DNA from: Flavobacteriaceae bacterium UBA4022
Lineage (GTDB): Bacteria > Bacteroidota > Bacteroidia > Flavobacteriales > Flavobacteriaceae
Direction: 5' to 3'
DNA length: 64,000 nt
Assembly: GCA_002384055.1 (NCBI GenBank)
Contig: DGAU01000014.1
Span: 1-64,000, forward strand
Of this stretch, positions 17,223-26,177 are shown piece by piece (within the stretch, counting starts at the first letter, position 1; each line of letters begins with the position of its first letter). A model generated the notes under the pieces. It made no database searches. It saw only the letters and a list, made by a program, of their open reading frames with translations, and was not told the DNA's origin. The position numbers and the translations under genes are program-made.

Positions 17223-18896
17223 ATGAAACCACACCACGTACACACCAGAACAAGAGCGCAAGAAAGCTCCAATGCCATTGAACGCATTTACATTACCATG
17301 CGCCATTTATTCAATCGAGGATTTTACAAACCAATGGGCGTTAGTGGCGCCGCATTAAGGGAGGCCCTGCTTACGCTCCGCCCCGAAATTTATGGGTCGA
17401 TTGCCGAGGAAAAAATAGAATTACAAGGCTTGGTTTATGTGATGGACCGACTTCCCTATGGTATTGAAGAATGCCAATTCGTGAACCTTACCAGTGATGA
17501 GGGCTATGCAAAATCGCAAGTCAAACCAATCATCCCGCCCAAGCGCCGCCGGCACTGCTATCGCATTGACGAGCAACAAATGAACATTGTCATCACCAGG
17601 GGCCGCAGCGAGATTTATGACATACTAACCCACCTGACCTTCCTTTATATTGAATCACACAAGATCATGAACCGTGTGCTTTCCAAAAGAGGGGATCAAT
17701 GGGTGCTCAACCGAGACTGGGAAAAGCTGGCCGAGGCGGCACTCAAAAAGGACCCACTAAGCGCAACCCAAAAAGAGGTCGCCCTGATGCATGCCGCGAA
17801 TTTCTTAGGCCGCGCTTTTGAGGAGGTTCAAGCGATTTATCCGCAGTTTGCACATGCCAAAGACCCAGATCGTTTTCTACGCCTGGTCTACTTTTTGGGT
17901 AAAGGAGCCATCGATGAAATCACCACAGAAGCAGCTCGAGAAATCACATTTAGCCCTGTGCTCCGAGAGCGACTCGGGCATCATATTCATGGCGAAAGAT
18001 GGGCGATACGGATCAAAGAAGAGCTTTTTGCACAAAACCAACTTACCCGCCCAATTCACATCATCAGCGCGAACATGCACAGTGTGATGAATACGCTTTT
18101 TGCCGAAAAAACCCTTCCGAAAGCCATAAGAGACCAGCCCCGTTACAACGGTTACGAATACCTGAGTCAAACCAAAAACCAAGCGGCCCGGAGCAAGGTA
18201 CAAGACTATGCTCAGAAAAACGGGATGACCTATTTGGCGGACACAAGTCAAGCCAATATTGATGTTCAAATTTTCGACATGTCACAGGTGTTGCCAGAGA
18301 AATATGGAGAAAACCCATCAGAAGCCCCAATTTTGGTGGTGATGGATTATGCTTTTGGAGAACAGGCTTATGAAACCATGGATGAGTTGCTCAAGCCATT
18401 TACCAAAGACGGCAAAACCCACTATATTCCAGTGGAATCCATTTCTATCATGGGAAAAGCGGGAATACTCGAAGGAGGAAAGGGTGACATCATGATTCCC
18501 AAATCACATATTTTTGAAGGAACAGCAGACAATTATCCATTTAAGAATAAATTAAAAACCAAACATTTTACAGAAGCCAAGGCGTATAGCGGAGCCATGA
18601 TTACCGTGCTAGGGACTTCTTTACAAAACAAGGATATATTGTCGTTTTTCCACAAATCTTCATGGGATGTTATTGGCCTTGAAATGGAAGGGGCGCATTA
18701 CCAAAAAGCGATCCAGGCCGCCGCCAAAATCCGGGGCAGTATCAGCCCCACAGTCTCCGTGCGCTACGCCTATTATGCTTCAGACAACCCCTTGGAGACA
18801 GGGAGCACCTTAGCCTCAGGAGGATTAGGCACCACAGGCGTTCGCCCGACCTACTTGATCACCGAAAAAATCATGGAACAAATACTCACAACGTAA
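17223..18896 (+). CDS. DUF6909-like protein with nucleoside-phosphorylase-like C-terminal half
   Basis: A 557-residue soluble protein of a conserved Flavobacteriia family (I believe DUF6909). The N-terminal half is unfamiliar. The C-terminal half has the order of motifs of the PNP/UDP nucleoside phosphorylase and MTA/SAH nucleosidase fold. These are a Gly-rich loop MGKAGILEGGKGDIMIP at about 410-426, EMEG at about 487-490 (the ribose-binding Met-Glu), and a later VRYAYYASDNP with an Ser-Asp pair. This suggests a purine nucleoside or nucleotide ligand. It lies between GH3 and rmlB (1 bp gap). Confidence 0.65.
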   Translation: MKPHHVHTRTRAQESSNAIERIYITMRHLFNRGFYKPMGVSGAALREALLTLRPEIYGSIAEEKIELQGLVYVMDRLPYGIEECQFVNLTSDEGYAKSQVKPIIPPKRRRHCYRIDEQQMNIVITRGRSEIYDILTHLTFLYIESHKIMNRVLSKRGDQWVLNRDWEKLAEAALKKDPLSATQKEVALMHAANFLGRAFEEVQAIYPQFAHAKDPDRFLRLVYFLGKGAIDEITTEAAREITFSPVLRERLGHHIHGERWAIRIKEELFAQNQLTRPIHIISANMHSVMNTLFAEKTLPKAIRDQPRYNGYEYLSQTKNQAARSKVQDYAQKNGMTYLADTSQANIDVQIFDMSQVLPEKYGENPSEAPILVVMDYAFGEQAYETMDELLKPFTKDGKTHYIPVESISIMGKAGILEGGKGDIMIPKSHIFEGTADNYPFKNKLKTKHFTEAKAYSGAMITVLGTSLQNKDILSFFHKSSWDVIGLEMEGAHYQKAIQAAAKIRGSISPTVSVRYAYYASDNPLETGSTLASGGLGTTGVRPTYLITEKIMEQILTT

Positions 18897-18897
18897 A

Positions 18898-19941
18898 ATG
18901 AGTACAACAAAAAACACATTAGTGACTGGTGCCGCCGGGTTTATTGGCTCCAACTTTGTTCAATATTTTGTGGCCAACCACAAGGATCATTATGTCGTCT
19001 TAGACAAACTTACTTATGCGGGTGACCCCCGCAATCTTGAAGGGCTTGAGCAGGCCGACAACTATACCTTTGAGCAAGGTGATATTTGTGATGCGGAGCG
19101 CCTACAAAGCTTATTCGACCAGTATCAATTCAGCCAAGTGATTCATTTTGCAGCAGAATCACATGTGGATAATTCCATCACAGGACCAGGCGCTTTTGTT
19201 CAAACCAATATTGTTGGGACTTTTGAACTGTTGCAAGCGGCCTATAAATTATGGATGACAGGACCACAAGCGTTGCGAGAAGTTTTTGCGGAAGCGCGGT
19301 TTTTGCACGTGTCCACGGATGAGGTTTATGGCACTTTAGGGGATTCAGGGCTGTTTACAGAAACCACACCCTATGCCCCAAACAGTCCTTACAGCGCATC
19401 AAAGGCCGCATCAGACATGTTGGTGCGGAGTTATTTCCACACCTATGGATTGCCGGTGGTCACAACGAATTGTTCCAACAATTACGGACCTAATCAACAC
19501 CAAGAAAAATTAATCCCCACAATTATCCGCAAAGCCTTGGCGCTCGAGCCCATCCCTATTTATGGAGACGGGCAAAACATTCGAGACTGGTTATACGTTT
19601 TAGATCATTGTAAGGGCATTTTTGACGCCTTAAAACAAGGCCGCTTGGGCGAAACCTACAACATCGGTGGGCGAAACGAACGAAATAATATTTACATTGC
19701 AGAACGAATTTGTGCGGAACTGGATCGTTTGCGGCCTAAAAAAACAGGCCTCTATAAGGACCAAATCACTTTTGTGACAGACCGTCCCGGGCACGATTTT
19801 CGCTATGCAATTGATGCCGATAAAATCGAAACAGAACTAGGCTGGCGCGCCGAAGAGACTTTTGAGACCGGGATCATCAAGACCATAGAATGGTATCTCG
19901 AGCACCCCGAACGATTGGGTTTGACCGGGCGCGATAAATAG
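18898..19941 (+). CDS. rfbB: dTDP-glucose 4,6-dehydratase
   Basis: Second step of dTDP-L-rhamnose synthesis. The 347-residue short-chain dehydrogenase fold shows the NAD motif TGAAGFIGSN, the STDEVYG segment containing the Thr-Asp-Glu catalytic triad, and YSASK (YxxxK). It opens the rmlBACD set, one base after the preceding stop. Confidence 0.97.
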   Translation: MSTTKNTLVTGAAGFIGSNFVQYFVANHKDHYVVLDKLTYAGDPRNLEGLEQADNYTFEQGDICDAERLQSLFDQYQFSQVIHFAAESHVDNSITGPGAFVQTNIVGTFELLQAAYKLWMTGPQALREVFAEARFLHVSTDEVYGTLGDSGLFTETTPYAPNSPYSASKAASDMLVRSYFHTYGLPVVTTNCSNNYGPNQHQEKLIPTIIRKALALEPIPIYGDGQNIRDWLYVLDHCKGIFDALKQGRLGETYNIGGRNERNNIYIAERICAELDRLRPKKTGLYKDQITFVTDRPGHDFRYAIDADKIETELGWRAEETFETGIIKTIEWYLEHPERLGLTGRDK

Positions 19942-19947
19942 AAAAAT

Positions 19948-20805
19948 ATGAAGGGAATAATTTTAGCAGGAGGGTCGGGAACCCGCTTGCATCCACTGAC
20001 ACTCGCCGTAAGCAAGCAATTGATGCCTATTTACGACAAACCCATGATTTATTATCCGCTCACCACACTGATGTATGCGGGCATACGGGAAATATTAATT
20101 ATTTCGACGCCAGAGGATGTTCCGCTATTTGAAAAATTATTGGGAGATGGGACCCAGCTCGGCTGCTCCTTTACCTATGCCGTTCAAGAAAAACCCAATG
20201 GTTTAGCGGAGGCTTTTATTATCGGGGAGTCATTTATTGGCAAGGACAAGGTGGCCCTTATTTTGGGTGACAATATTTTTTATGGGAGCGGCCTAAAGGA
20301 GCTTTTGCATGAAAACAATGATCCTGACGGCGGGGTGATTTTTGCCTATCATGTTCAAGACCCCGAACGTTATGGCGTGGTAGAATTTGACCAAGAAGGC
20401 AATGCTTTGTCGATTGAGGAAAAGCCCAAAAAGCCCAAATCGCATTATGCCGTCCCAGGCATCTATTTTTACGACAACCAAGTGGTAGAGATTGCCAAAA
20501 CCATAAAACCCAGCGCGCGCGGAGAACTAGAAATTACAGCCATCAACAATGCCTACTTGGAAAAAGGTGCTTTGAGCGTCCGTATTTTGGACAAAGGAAC
20601 GGCATGGCTGGACACAGGGACCTTTGCCTCATTGATGCAAGCTTCTCAATTCGTGCAAGTAATTGAGGCCCGTCAAGGCCTCAAAATTGGCGCCATCGAA
20701 AAATCAGCCTACCGAATGGGCTACATTACCAAAGCACAACTGCAAAAACTCGCCAAGCCTTTATTAAAAAGCGGCTATGGTAAATACCTCATGCAATTAG
20801 ATTAG
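19948..20805 (+). CDS. rfbA: Glucose-1-phosphate thymidylyltransferase
   Basis: First step of dTDP-rhamnose synthesis: glucose-1-phosphate plus dTTP gives dTDP-glucose. The 285 residues begin with KGIILAGGSGTRLHPLT, the nucleotide-binding signature, then SKQLMPIYDKPMIYYPL, LGDNIFYG and EITAINNAYL, all characteristic of RmlA. The ATG follows rfbB by 6 bp. Confidence 0.97.
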   Translation: MKGIILAGGSGTRLHPLTLAVSKQLMPIYDKPMIYYPLTTLMYAGIREILIISTPEDVPLFEKLLGDGTQLGCSFTYAVQEKPNGLAEAFIIGESFIGKDKVALILGDNIFYGSGLKELLHENNDPDGGVIFAYHVQDPERYGVVEFDQEGNALSIEEKPKKPKSHYAVPGIYFYDNQVVEIAKTIKPSARGELEITAINNAYLEKGALSVRILDKGTAWLDTGTFASLMQASQFVQVIEARQGLKIGAIEKSAYRMGYITKAQLQKLAKPLLKSGYGKYLMQLD

Positions 20806-20806
20806 T

Positions 20807-21352
20807 ATGACTCGAATTGAGAGCCCCTTACAAGACTGTTTTTATATCGCGCCGCCCCAATTTAAAGATGACCGCGGGATTTTTTGCGAAACCTATAACG
20901 ATGCGGCATTTCAAAAAGCAACAGGACTGACTATTGATTTTGTTCAAGACAATCAATCGGTGTCCCAGTATGGCGTTCTAAGAGGCCTCCATTTCCAGCG
21001 TGCAGCAATGGCGCAAGCCAAGCTCGTTCGGGTGGCTTATGGCGCTGTTTTGGACGTCGTTGTGGATGTGCGCCCAAACAGCAAGACCTATGGCCAACAT
21101 TTTAGCATTGAACTGTCTGCCCAGAACGGCCGACAGCTTTTCGTGCCCAAAGGCTTTGCCCATGGCTTTGTAACCTTGAGTGACTCTGCAATCTTTTGTT
21201 ACAAATGTGATGCTTTTTACGACAAGACTTCTGAAGGCGGGATCCGCTACAATGACGCAACCTTAGCCATTGATTGGCATCTTCCAGAAGATGCCATTTT
21301 GGTATCAGACAAGGACAAAGAATTGCCTCTATTTAGAGATCTAACCACATGA
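20807..21352 (+). CDS. rfbC: dTDP-4-dehydrorhamnose 3,5-epimerase
   Basis: Third step of dTDP-rhamnose synthesis. The 181-residue cupin shows QDNQSVSQYGVLRGLHFQ with the catalytic His, and FVPKGFAHGF. It begins one base after rfbA ends and overlaps rfbD by 4 bp. Confidence 0.97.
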   Translation: MTRIESPLQDCFYIAPPQFKDDRGIFCETYNDAAFQKATGLTIDFVQDNQSVSQYGVLRGLHFQRAAMAQAKLVRVAYGAVLDVVVDVRPNSKTYGQHFSIELSAQNGRQLFVPKGFAHGFVTLSDSAIFCYKCDAFYDKTSEGGIRYNDATLAIDWHLPEDAILVSDKDKELPLFRDLTT

Positions 21353-22200
21353 AGCACATTTTGGTAATTGGGGCCAATGGACAATTGGGCCAAAGCTTGA
21401 GACATATCGCCGATCAATTCCCAGACTTTTCAATGAGGTTCATGGGGCGGTCTGAATGTGACCTACAGGACCCGATTCAAATGGCGCAAGTCTTCAAAAA
21501 ACACACCATCGACATCTGCATCAATGCCGCGGCCTATACCGCAGTAGATCAGGCCGAAAAAGAACCAGATTTGGCATACGCCATCAATGCAAGAGGCACC
21601 GAAGATTTAGCGAAATTATGTGCGGCCCACCAGGTCACCTTGGCGCACATCTCAACAGATTATGTCTTCGACGGAAAAGCAACCCTACCCTACGACGAAC
21701 AAGCCCCTACTGCTCCTATCGGGGTTTACGGAAAGAGCAAGTGGCAGGGAGAGCAGGCTGTAAAGGAACATTTAGCACAATATTACATCATACGCACTTC
21801 GTGGCTTTATGGCCCTTTTGGGCATAATTTCTTGACCACCATGTTGCGTTTGGCTGATCAAAACAAGGCCTTAACCATCACGACAGAGCAGACGGGAGTC
21901 CCCACAAGCACCATAGATCTTGCGCGGGCTATTTTAGGCATTATCGCCCACGGATCTACCCCTTATGGGCTGTATCATTTCAGTAATGAGGGCCCAACAA
22001 CCTGGTATGGTTTTGCACAAGAAATCTTTACCCAATCAGGGCAAATTGAGACCACCCAACTTGCTAGTACCGAGTATTATCCTACTTTTGCAGAACGGCC
22101 AAAGTACAGTGTGCTGGACAATGAAAAATACAAAACAACGTTAGAGATTCCAGTCCGCCATTGGCGCGAAGCTCTAGTTGAAGTAATGACGTTATTATAA
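21349..22200 (+). CDS. rfbD: dTDP-4-dehydrorhamnose reductase
   Basis: Last step of dTDP-L-rhamnose synthesis, using NAD(P)H. The 283-residue SDR protein has the cofactor motif GANGQLGQSL, the STDYVFDG segment and YGKSK (YxxxK). The ATG lies within the ATGA overlap with rfbC, indicating translational coupling. Confidence 0.97.
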   Translation: MKHILVIGANGQLGQSLRHIADQFPDFSMRFMGRSECDLQDPIQMAQVFKKHTIDICINAAAYTAVDQAEKEPDLAYAINARGTEDLAKLCAAHQVTLAHISTDYVFDGKATLPYDEQAPTAPIGVYGKSKWQGEQAVKEHLAQYYIIRTSWLYGPFGHNFLTTMLRLADQNKALTITTEQTGVPTSTIDLARAILGIIAHGSTPYGLYHFSNEGPTTWYGFAQEIFTQSGQIETTQLASTEYYPTFAERPKYSVLDNEKYKTTLEIPVRHWREALVEVMTLL

Positions 22201-22210
22201 ACCAATCAAT

Positions 22211-23185
22211 ATGGAAAAGCACTCAGAAGAAGTCGACTTGTTTTTTGTCCTCAAAAAGTTAAAAAACGCATACCTAGGGTGGCTTGCGCGCCTTTATCGG
22301 TCTGCTCAATTTTTGAAAAAGCATTGGATTGCCCTAGCTGTAATTGTTATTGGGGGCTTCTTTGTTGGCCAATTTTGGCAACAATCATTGCGTCCAAAGC
22401 GCGAAGCGGTCATCATTGTGCAAAACAATTTCGGAAGCTCGAGCTACGTTTACAACGCTGTTGAGGTGCTCAACACCAAATGCAAACAAATCGACGAGGA
22501 TTTTCTAAAACGCTTTGGCTTTAATGCTGAGAACCCAGAAATCCAAGACATTACCATAGAGCCCGTGGTCAGTGTTATGGACTTGCTCAAGATTAGTGAG
22601 CCAAATGACCGCAACATCGACACGTATATTTCCAAGATAGAGATCGAAGAAGACCTTATGGTTTCGGAGATTTTTTACCCGCAATACCGCTTCCACAAGA
22701 TCACTTTGCGCAGTAACAGCAAAGACCCAAAAGTGATCGATAAAATAATGGCATATCTCAACGCAAACACAACCTTCAACACCATTCAAGAGGTCGTTGT
22801 TACCCAGACCCAATTGCGTGTGGAGCGCAATAACCAAACCATTGCAGATATCGATGCCTTGTTTCAAGAATACTCCGGCAAAAATGATCGTGAGGCGCTT
22901 AAGCACTCAGAGATCATCATGAAGATTGAAAACAACAACCTGCATCAATTGGTCGAAAAGAAGACAGAGCTCATCAAAGAAAACGAAGAGCTCTTAACCG
23001 AACTCACCAAGTACAATTCGGTAGTAACAGTCATCAACAGCCCAAAACTCTATATGGCCGCCGACTTTTTGGACAAGAAAAAAACCTTGGTGCCCGTGGC
23101 ATTACTCCTGATATTTTTCGGGTATTTTTGGATGAAGCGCCTGTATCTCAAAGGAAAAGAGTTTGCCGAGCGCGTAGCGGAATAA
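22211..23185 (+). CDS. Wzz-like polysaccharide chain-length regulator
   Basis: A 324-residue inner-membrane protein with a membrane segment at about 37-56, a large periplasmic portion with helical and coiled-coil character (about 60-285), and a second membrane segment at about 290-306 before a basic tail. This two-helix layout is that of Wzz-type co-polymerases, which set O-antigen or capsule chain length. The context (after rml, before a flippase) supports it. There is no tyrosine kinase domain. It is more divergent than textbook Wzz. Confidence 0.65.
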   Translation: MEKHSEEVDLFFVLKKLKNAYLGWLARLYRSAQFLKKHWIALAVIVIGGFFVGQFWQQSLRPKREAVIIVQNNFGSSSYVYNAVEVLNTKCKQIDEDFLKRFGFNAENPEIQDITIEPVVSVMDLLKISEPNDRNIDTYISKIEIEEDLMVSEIFYPQYRFHKITLRSNSKDPKVIDKIMAYLNANTTFNTIQEVVVTQTQLRVERNNQTIADIDALFQEYSGKNDREALKHSEIIMKIENNNLHQLVEKKTELIKENEELLTELTKYNSVVTVINSPKLYMAADFLDKKKTLVPVALLLIFFGYFWMKRLYLKGKEFAERVAE

Positions 23186-23248
23186 AACGGGTTTCGTGCC
23201 GCAGTCCTTCTCAAAGCGCCCGCGCTTTAGCAGCAAATAATACCCGCC

Positions 23249-24553
23249 ATGATGAAACAATTACTCCAGACGTTTAATGTTAATTCCCTTTTAGGGAAAA
23301 GCTTTGGCGTTCTGGTTTTGAGGCTGCTGGGTGTCGCCTTGTTTTTTGGATTAACACTTTACCTTACCAACGAAGTGCCCGCTCAAGGGGTGGGGCAATA
23401 TGATTTCAGCCGGGCCCTTCTTTTGTTCATCGGCGCCATTGCCTTGTTCGGGATGCAACAATCGGTGATTTTTTATTCTGGCTTTTTTGCGGCAAAGGAC
23501 AATCTTGGTCAATTGCGCCATGTTTATGGCAAAATGGTTTTGATTGTTTTTGTTTTGGCCTTGTTGCTCAATATCGGCTTGTCTGTTTTGGCCCCAATCA
23601 TCAATAAGTGGACCACGAGCCCAATCGATGGGATTGCTTATCAAACATTTTACGGCGTGGCTTTTTACGCCTTAACCATGCTCAATATCGATGTGTTGCG
23701 CGCGATGGGTAAAATCTATTTATCAGAGCTTTTCCGTAACATCTTGCGCTATGCCCTGTTTTTTGTTGCCGTAGTTGTTTTGGTTTTGACCCATCAAACA
23801 GGTCTTCTTGTGACGGTTTTTTTAGTGAACTTTGGCGTATTAGCATTGGCCTCAGGGTTTTTTATTCTTTATTTTTTTTCAACGCCTGCCTTTCGGCCTG
23901 GGGACCAAACACAAAAGGTCAGCACATCGTCTATTCTCAAACGGTCCGCCCCGATGGCGATAAGCGCCACCTCTTTTTTGCTCATGCAAAGCCTGGATGT
24001 ATTGATGCTCAAGAATTATGTCGATTATGAATCAGTGGCCATCTATAGCGTAGCGGTAAAACTGACCTTATTGGTTTCCGTGGTCTTGTCATCTGTCAAT
24101 GCCGTCTTAGGGCCTCAAATAGCCAAAGATTTTAACAAAAATGATGTGTCCGCACTCAGGCTAAAAATCAAGAAAAGCACGCGTTCGATCTTTGTCTCAA
24201 CCACACCCATCATTATCGGCCTAGCATTACTAGCCCAGCCCATTTTGTCTCTATTTGGCCCCGCTTATACCCAGGCACACGGAGCCCTCTTGATCTTGCT
24301 GGCGGGTCAAATGGTGAATGCTTTTTGTGGTTCGGTTGGGGTTTACCTCAACATGACCAGCAAGCAAATAGCCTTTCAATGGATCATTGCTTCTGCCGTT
24401 GTGGTCAATGTGATTTTGAACGGGGTGCTCATTCCGCGTTATGGGATGCTAGGCGCAGCAATCGCAACCAGCAGCAGCATGATTCTGTGGAACATCACGG
24501 CGGTTACTTATGTTTATTGGAAAGACAAAACGAGAACTTTTTTGACATGGTAA
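23249..24553 (+). CDS. Wzx-like polysaccharide flippase
   Basis: A 434-residue polytopic protein with about 12 hydrophobic segments, resembling the polysaccharide synthase/MATE-type flippases that move lipid-linked repeat units across the inner membrane. The pattern GVGQYDFSRALLLFIGAIALFG and the C-terminal YGMLGAAIATSSSMILWN are typical of this superfamily. The end overlaps the sulfotransferase start by 7 bp. A 63-bp gap precedes it, containing a short hairpin (23213-23228) without a T-run. Confidence 0.85.
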   Translation: MMKQLLQTFNVNSLLGKSFGVLVLRLLGVALFFGLTLYLTNEVPAQGVGQYDFSRALLLFIGAIALFGMQQSVIFYSGFFAAKDNLGQLRHVYGKMVLIVFVLALLLNIGLSVLAPIINKWTTSPIDGIAYQTFYGVAFYALTMLNIDVLRAMGKIYLSELFRNILRYALFFVAVVVLVLTHQTGLLVTVFLVNFGVLALASGFFILYFFSTPAFRPGDQTQKVSTSSILKRSAPMAISATSFLLMQSLDVLMLKNYVDYESVAIYSVAVKLTLLVSVVLSSVNAVLGPQIAKDFNKNDVSALRLKIKKSTRSIFVSTTPIIIGLALLAQPILSLFGPAYTQAHGALLILLAGQMVNAFCGSVGVYLNMTSKQIAFQWIIASAVVVNVILNGVLIPRYGMLGAAIATSSSMILWNITAVTYVYWKDKTRTFLTW

Positions 24554-25461
24554 ACAAAACGACAGCAAGGGTAGATTTCTTTGTGGTGGGTGCTGCGCGA
24601 TCAGGCACCACATCACTCTACCAGTATCTGAGCCAACACCCCGAGGTGTATTTACCCAAAGTAAAAGAGTTGAATTATTTTTCAGCGGTCACGTCAGATC
24701 AGTATCAGGATTACCAAGAGCCAAAACCAAACAAGGATTACCACACCAAAATAATTCAGAGCGCAGAGGTGTATGATCGCCTTTTTCAGGATGCCGCTTC
24801 TGGCCAACTCAAGGGCGATGTAAGCCCGTCTTATCTTTGGCACAAAGAGACCGCACAAAGGATTGCGGCGCACAACCCCAAGGCTAAGATTTTGGTCACT
24901 TTGCGCCATCCCGCAAAGCGCGCGTTTAGCCATTACCTGATGGCAAAAAGCGTCGGGTACGACCGAAGCGAAACCTTTCAACAGGCTTTAGATGCGCCAA
25001 TCAAACCCACTTGGGGCGGGGGCAACGATTATTTGGCATGGAGCGCCTATGCTGCGCCACTCAAAGCGTATTACGCCGCGTTCCCTGCAGAACAAATTAA
25101 AGTATTGGTTTTTGAACAATGGATAAGAGACCAAGAAAACACACTAGGAGAGGTCACCTCCTTTTTGGGCCTAAAGCCTTTTGAAGGATTTGATCTTGCC
25201 GACCAACACAATCATATCTTGGCCTATAAACACCAAGGGATACTTAATTTTTTTCGCGTCAAATGGGCTAGAGCCCTATTGCACAGGTTGTTTTCGGAAG
25301 GCCTGAGAAACCGAGCCAAAGCGGTATTGTTTGGCGGAAAACCAACCAAAGAAACCCTCGCCCCAGCGCTCCAGCAAAAACTGGAAAAAGAATTTACAAA
25401 AGAGGCGCGTGCGATCGAGGGCCTCATTGGTCAATCACTCCACAAATTATGGGGGTTTTAA
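24547..25461 (+). CDS. Sulfotransferase (PAPS-dependent)
   Basis: A 304-residue cytoplasmic sulfotransferase. The 5'-phosphosulfate loop appears as VGAARSGTTSLYQYLSQHP near residue 13 and the 3'-phosphate-binding strand/helix as ILVTLRHPAKRAFSHY. The layout resembles bacterial sulfotransferases of the heparan N-sulfotransferase type. I chose the ATG at 24547, just inside the flippase end. In this locus it probably adds sulfate from PAPS to a sugar of the surface polysaccharide; that role is inferred from position. Confidence 0.88.
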   Translation: MVNKTTARVDFFVVGAARSGTTSLYQYLSQHPEVYLPKVKELNYFSAVTSDQYQDYQEPKPNKDYHTKIIQSAEVYDRLFQDAASGQLKGDVSPSYLWHKETAQRIAAHNPKAKILVTLRHPAKRAFSHYLMAKSVGYDRSETFQQALDAPIKPTWGGGNDYLAWSAYAAPLKAYYAAFPAEQIKVLVFEQWIRDQENTLGEVTSFLGLKPFEGFDLADQHNHILAYKHQGILNFFRVKWARALLHRLFSEGLRNRAKAVLFGGKPTKETLAPALQQKLEKEFTKEARAIEGLIGQSLHKLWGF

Positions 25462-25475
25462 ATTATTTTTGAGAC

Positions 25476-26165
25476 ATGATCAGCCACACACATAAAGCCA
25501 TTTTTATCCACGTCCCCAAGGTCGCCGGGCAGAGCGTGGAACAGATGTTTTTGGCAACGCTTGGCCTTGATTGGTCAGAACGCGGAGCACTGCTTTTACG
25601 CCAAAAGAATCCCAACGAAAAGGGGCCAAAGCGCCTCGCGCACCTCACAGCAGAACAGTACGTATCACTGGGCTATATCGACCAAAAACAATTTGAGGCG
25701 TATTACAAGTTTTCATTGGTGCGCAATCCCTACCAACGAAGCTTGTCATGTTATCATTTTTTGGGGTATGCGCGGATCATGAGTTTTGAAACGTTTGCCA
25801 CAAAGGTGCTGCCCAAAAAAATCAAGCAAAACGACTTTTTTTTCAAACCCCAATACGACTATCTTTATGACCAAGGCGGGCATTTGTTAGCGGATTTTGT
25901 GGGCCACCTCGAAACACTAGACCAAGATATTGTAGCGATCAAAGCGCGGTGTAATATGCCAGAGGCGTTCCTTCCGCACGCCAACAAAGAAAGAGGTTCC
26001 TGGAAGCGTGTGCTGCGCGTTTTGTGGGAACAACCGGCGCTTGTTTTGGACTTGCAGCTGGGACAAGATAAAATAGCCAGAGGCAATGCATTGACACCAA
26101 AAGCAAAGGCACAGGTCTTTAAATACTACCAAATGGATTTCGAGGCCTTTAATTATGTGGCTTAA
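25476..26165 (+). CDS. Sulfotransferase family 2-like protein
   Basis: A 229-residue protein of the Sulfotransfer_2 type. It begins with AIFIHVPKVAGQSVEQM, which corresponds to the PAPS 5'-binding IHIPKtAGTS motif, and has FSLVRNPYQRSLSCYHFL as the 3'-binding segment. This family includes polysaccharide O-sulfotransferases. It follows the first sulfotransferase by 14 bp and precedes a polymerase-like gene by 12 bp, so all belong to one transcript. The acceptor is unknown. Confidence 0.85.
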   Translation: MISHTHKAIFIHVPKVAGQSVEQMFLATLGLDWSERGALLLRQKNPNEKGPKRLAHLTAEQYVSLGYIDQKQFEAYYKFSLVRNPYQRSLSCYHFLGYARIMSFETFATKVLPKKIKQNDFFFKPQYDYLYDQGGHLLADFVGHLETLDQDIVAIKARCNMPEAFLPHANKERGSWKRVLRVLWEQPALVLDLQLGQDKIARGNALTPKAKAQVFKYYQMDFEAFNYVA

Positions 26166-26177
26166 AGCAACACACCC

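Noticed and set aside
23213..23228. Hairpin AAAGCG-CCCG-CGCTTT before the flippase gene
   Set aside because: Short stem without a T-run; not convincing as a terminator.
24325..24546. Longer sulfotransferase start within the flippase gene
   Set aside because: The extra residues are out-of-frame flippase sequence; the ATG at 24547 precedes the first conserved motif.
25504..25512. Sequence close to a DnaA box (TTATCCACG)
   Set aside because: A single near-match inside a coding gene, with no cluster; not evidence of an origin.
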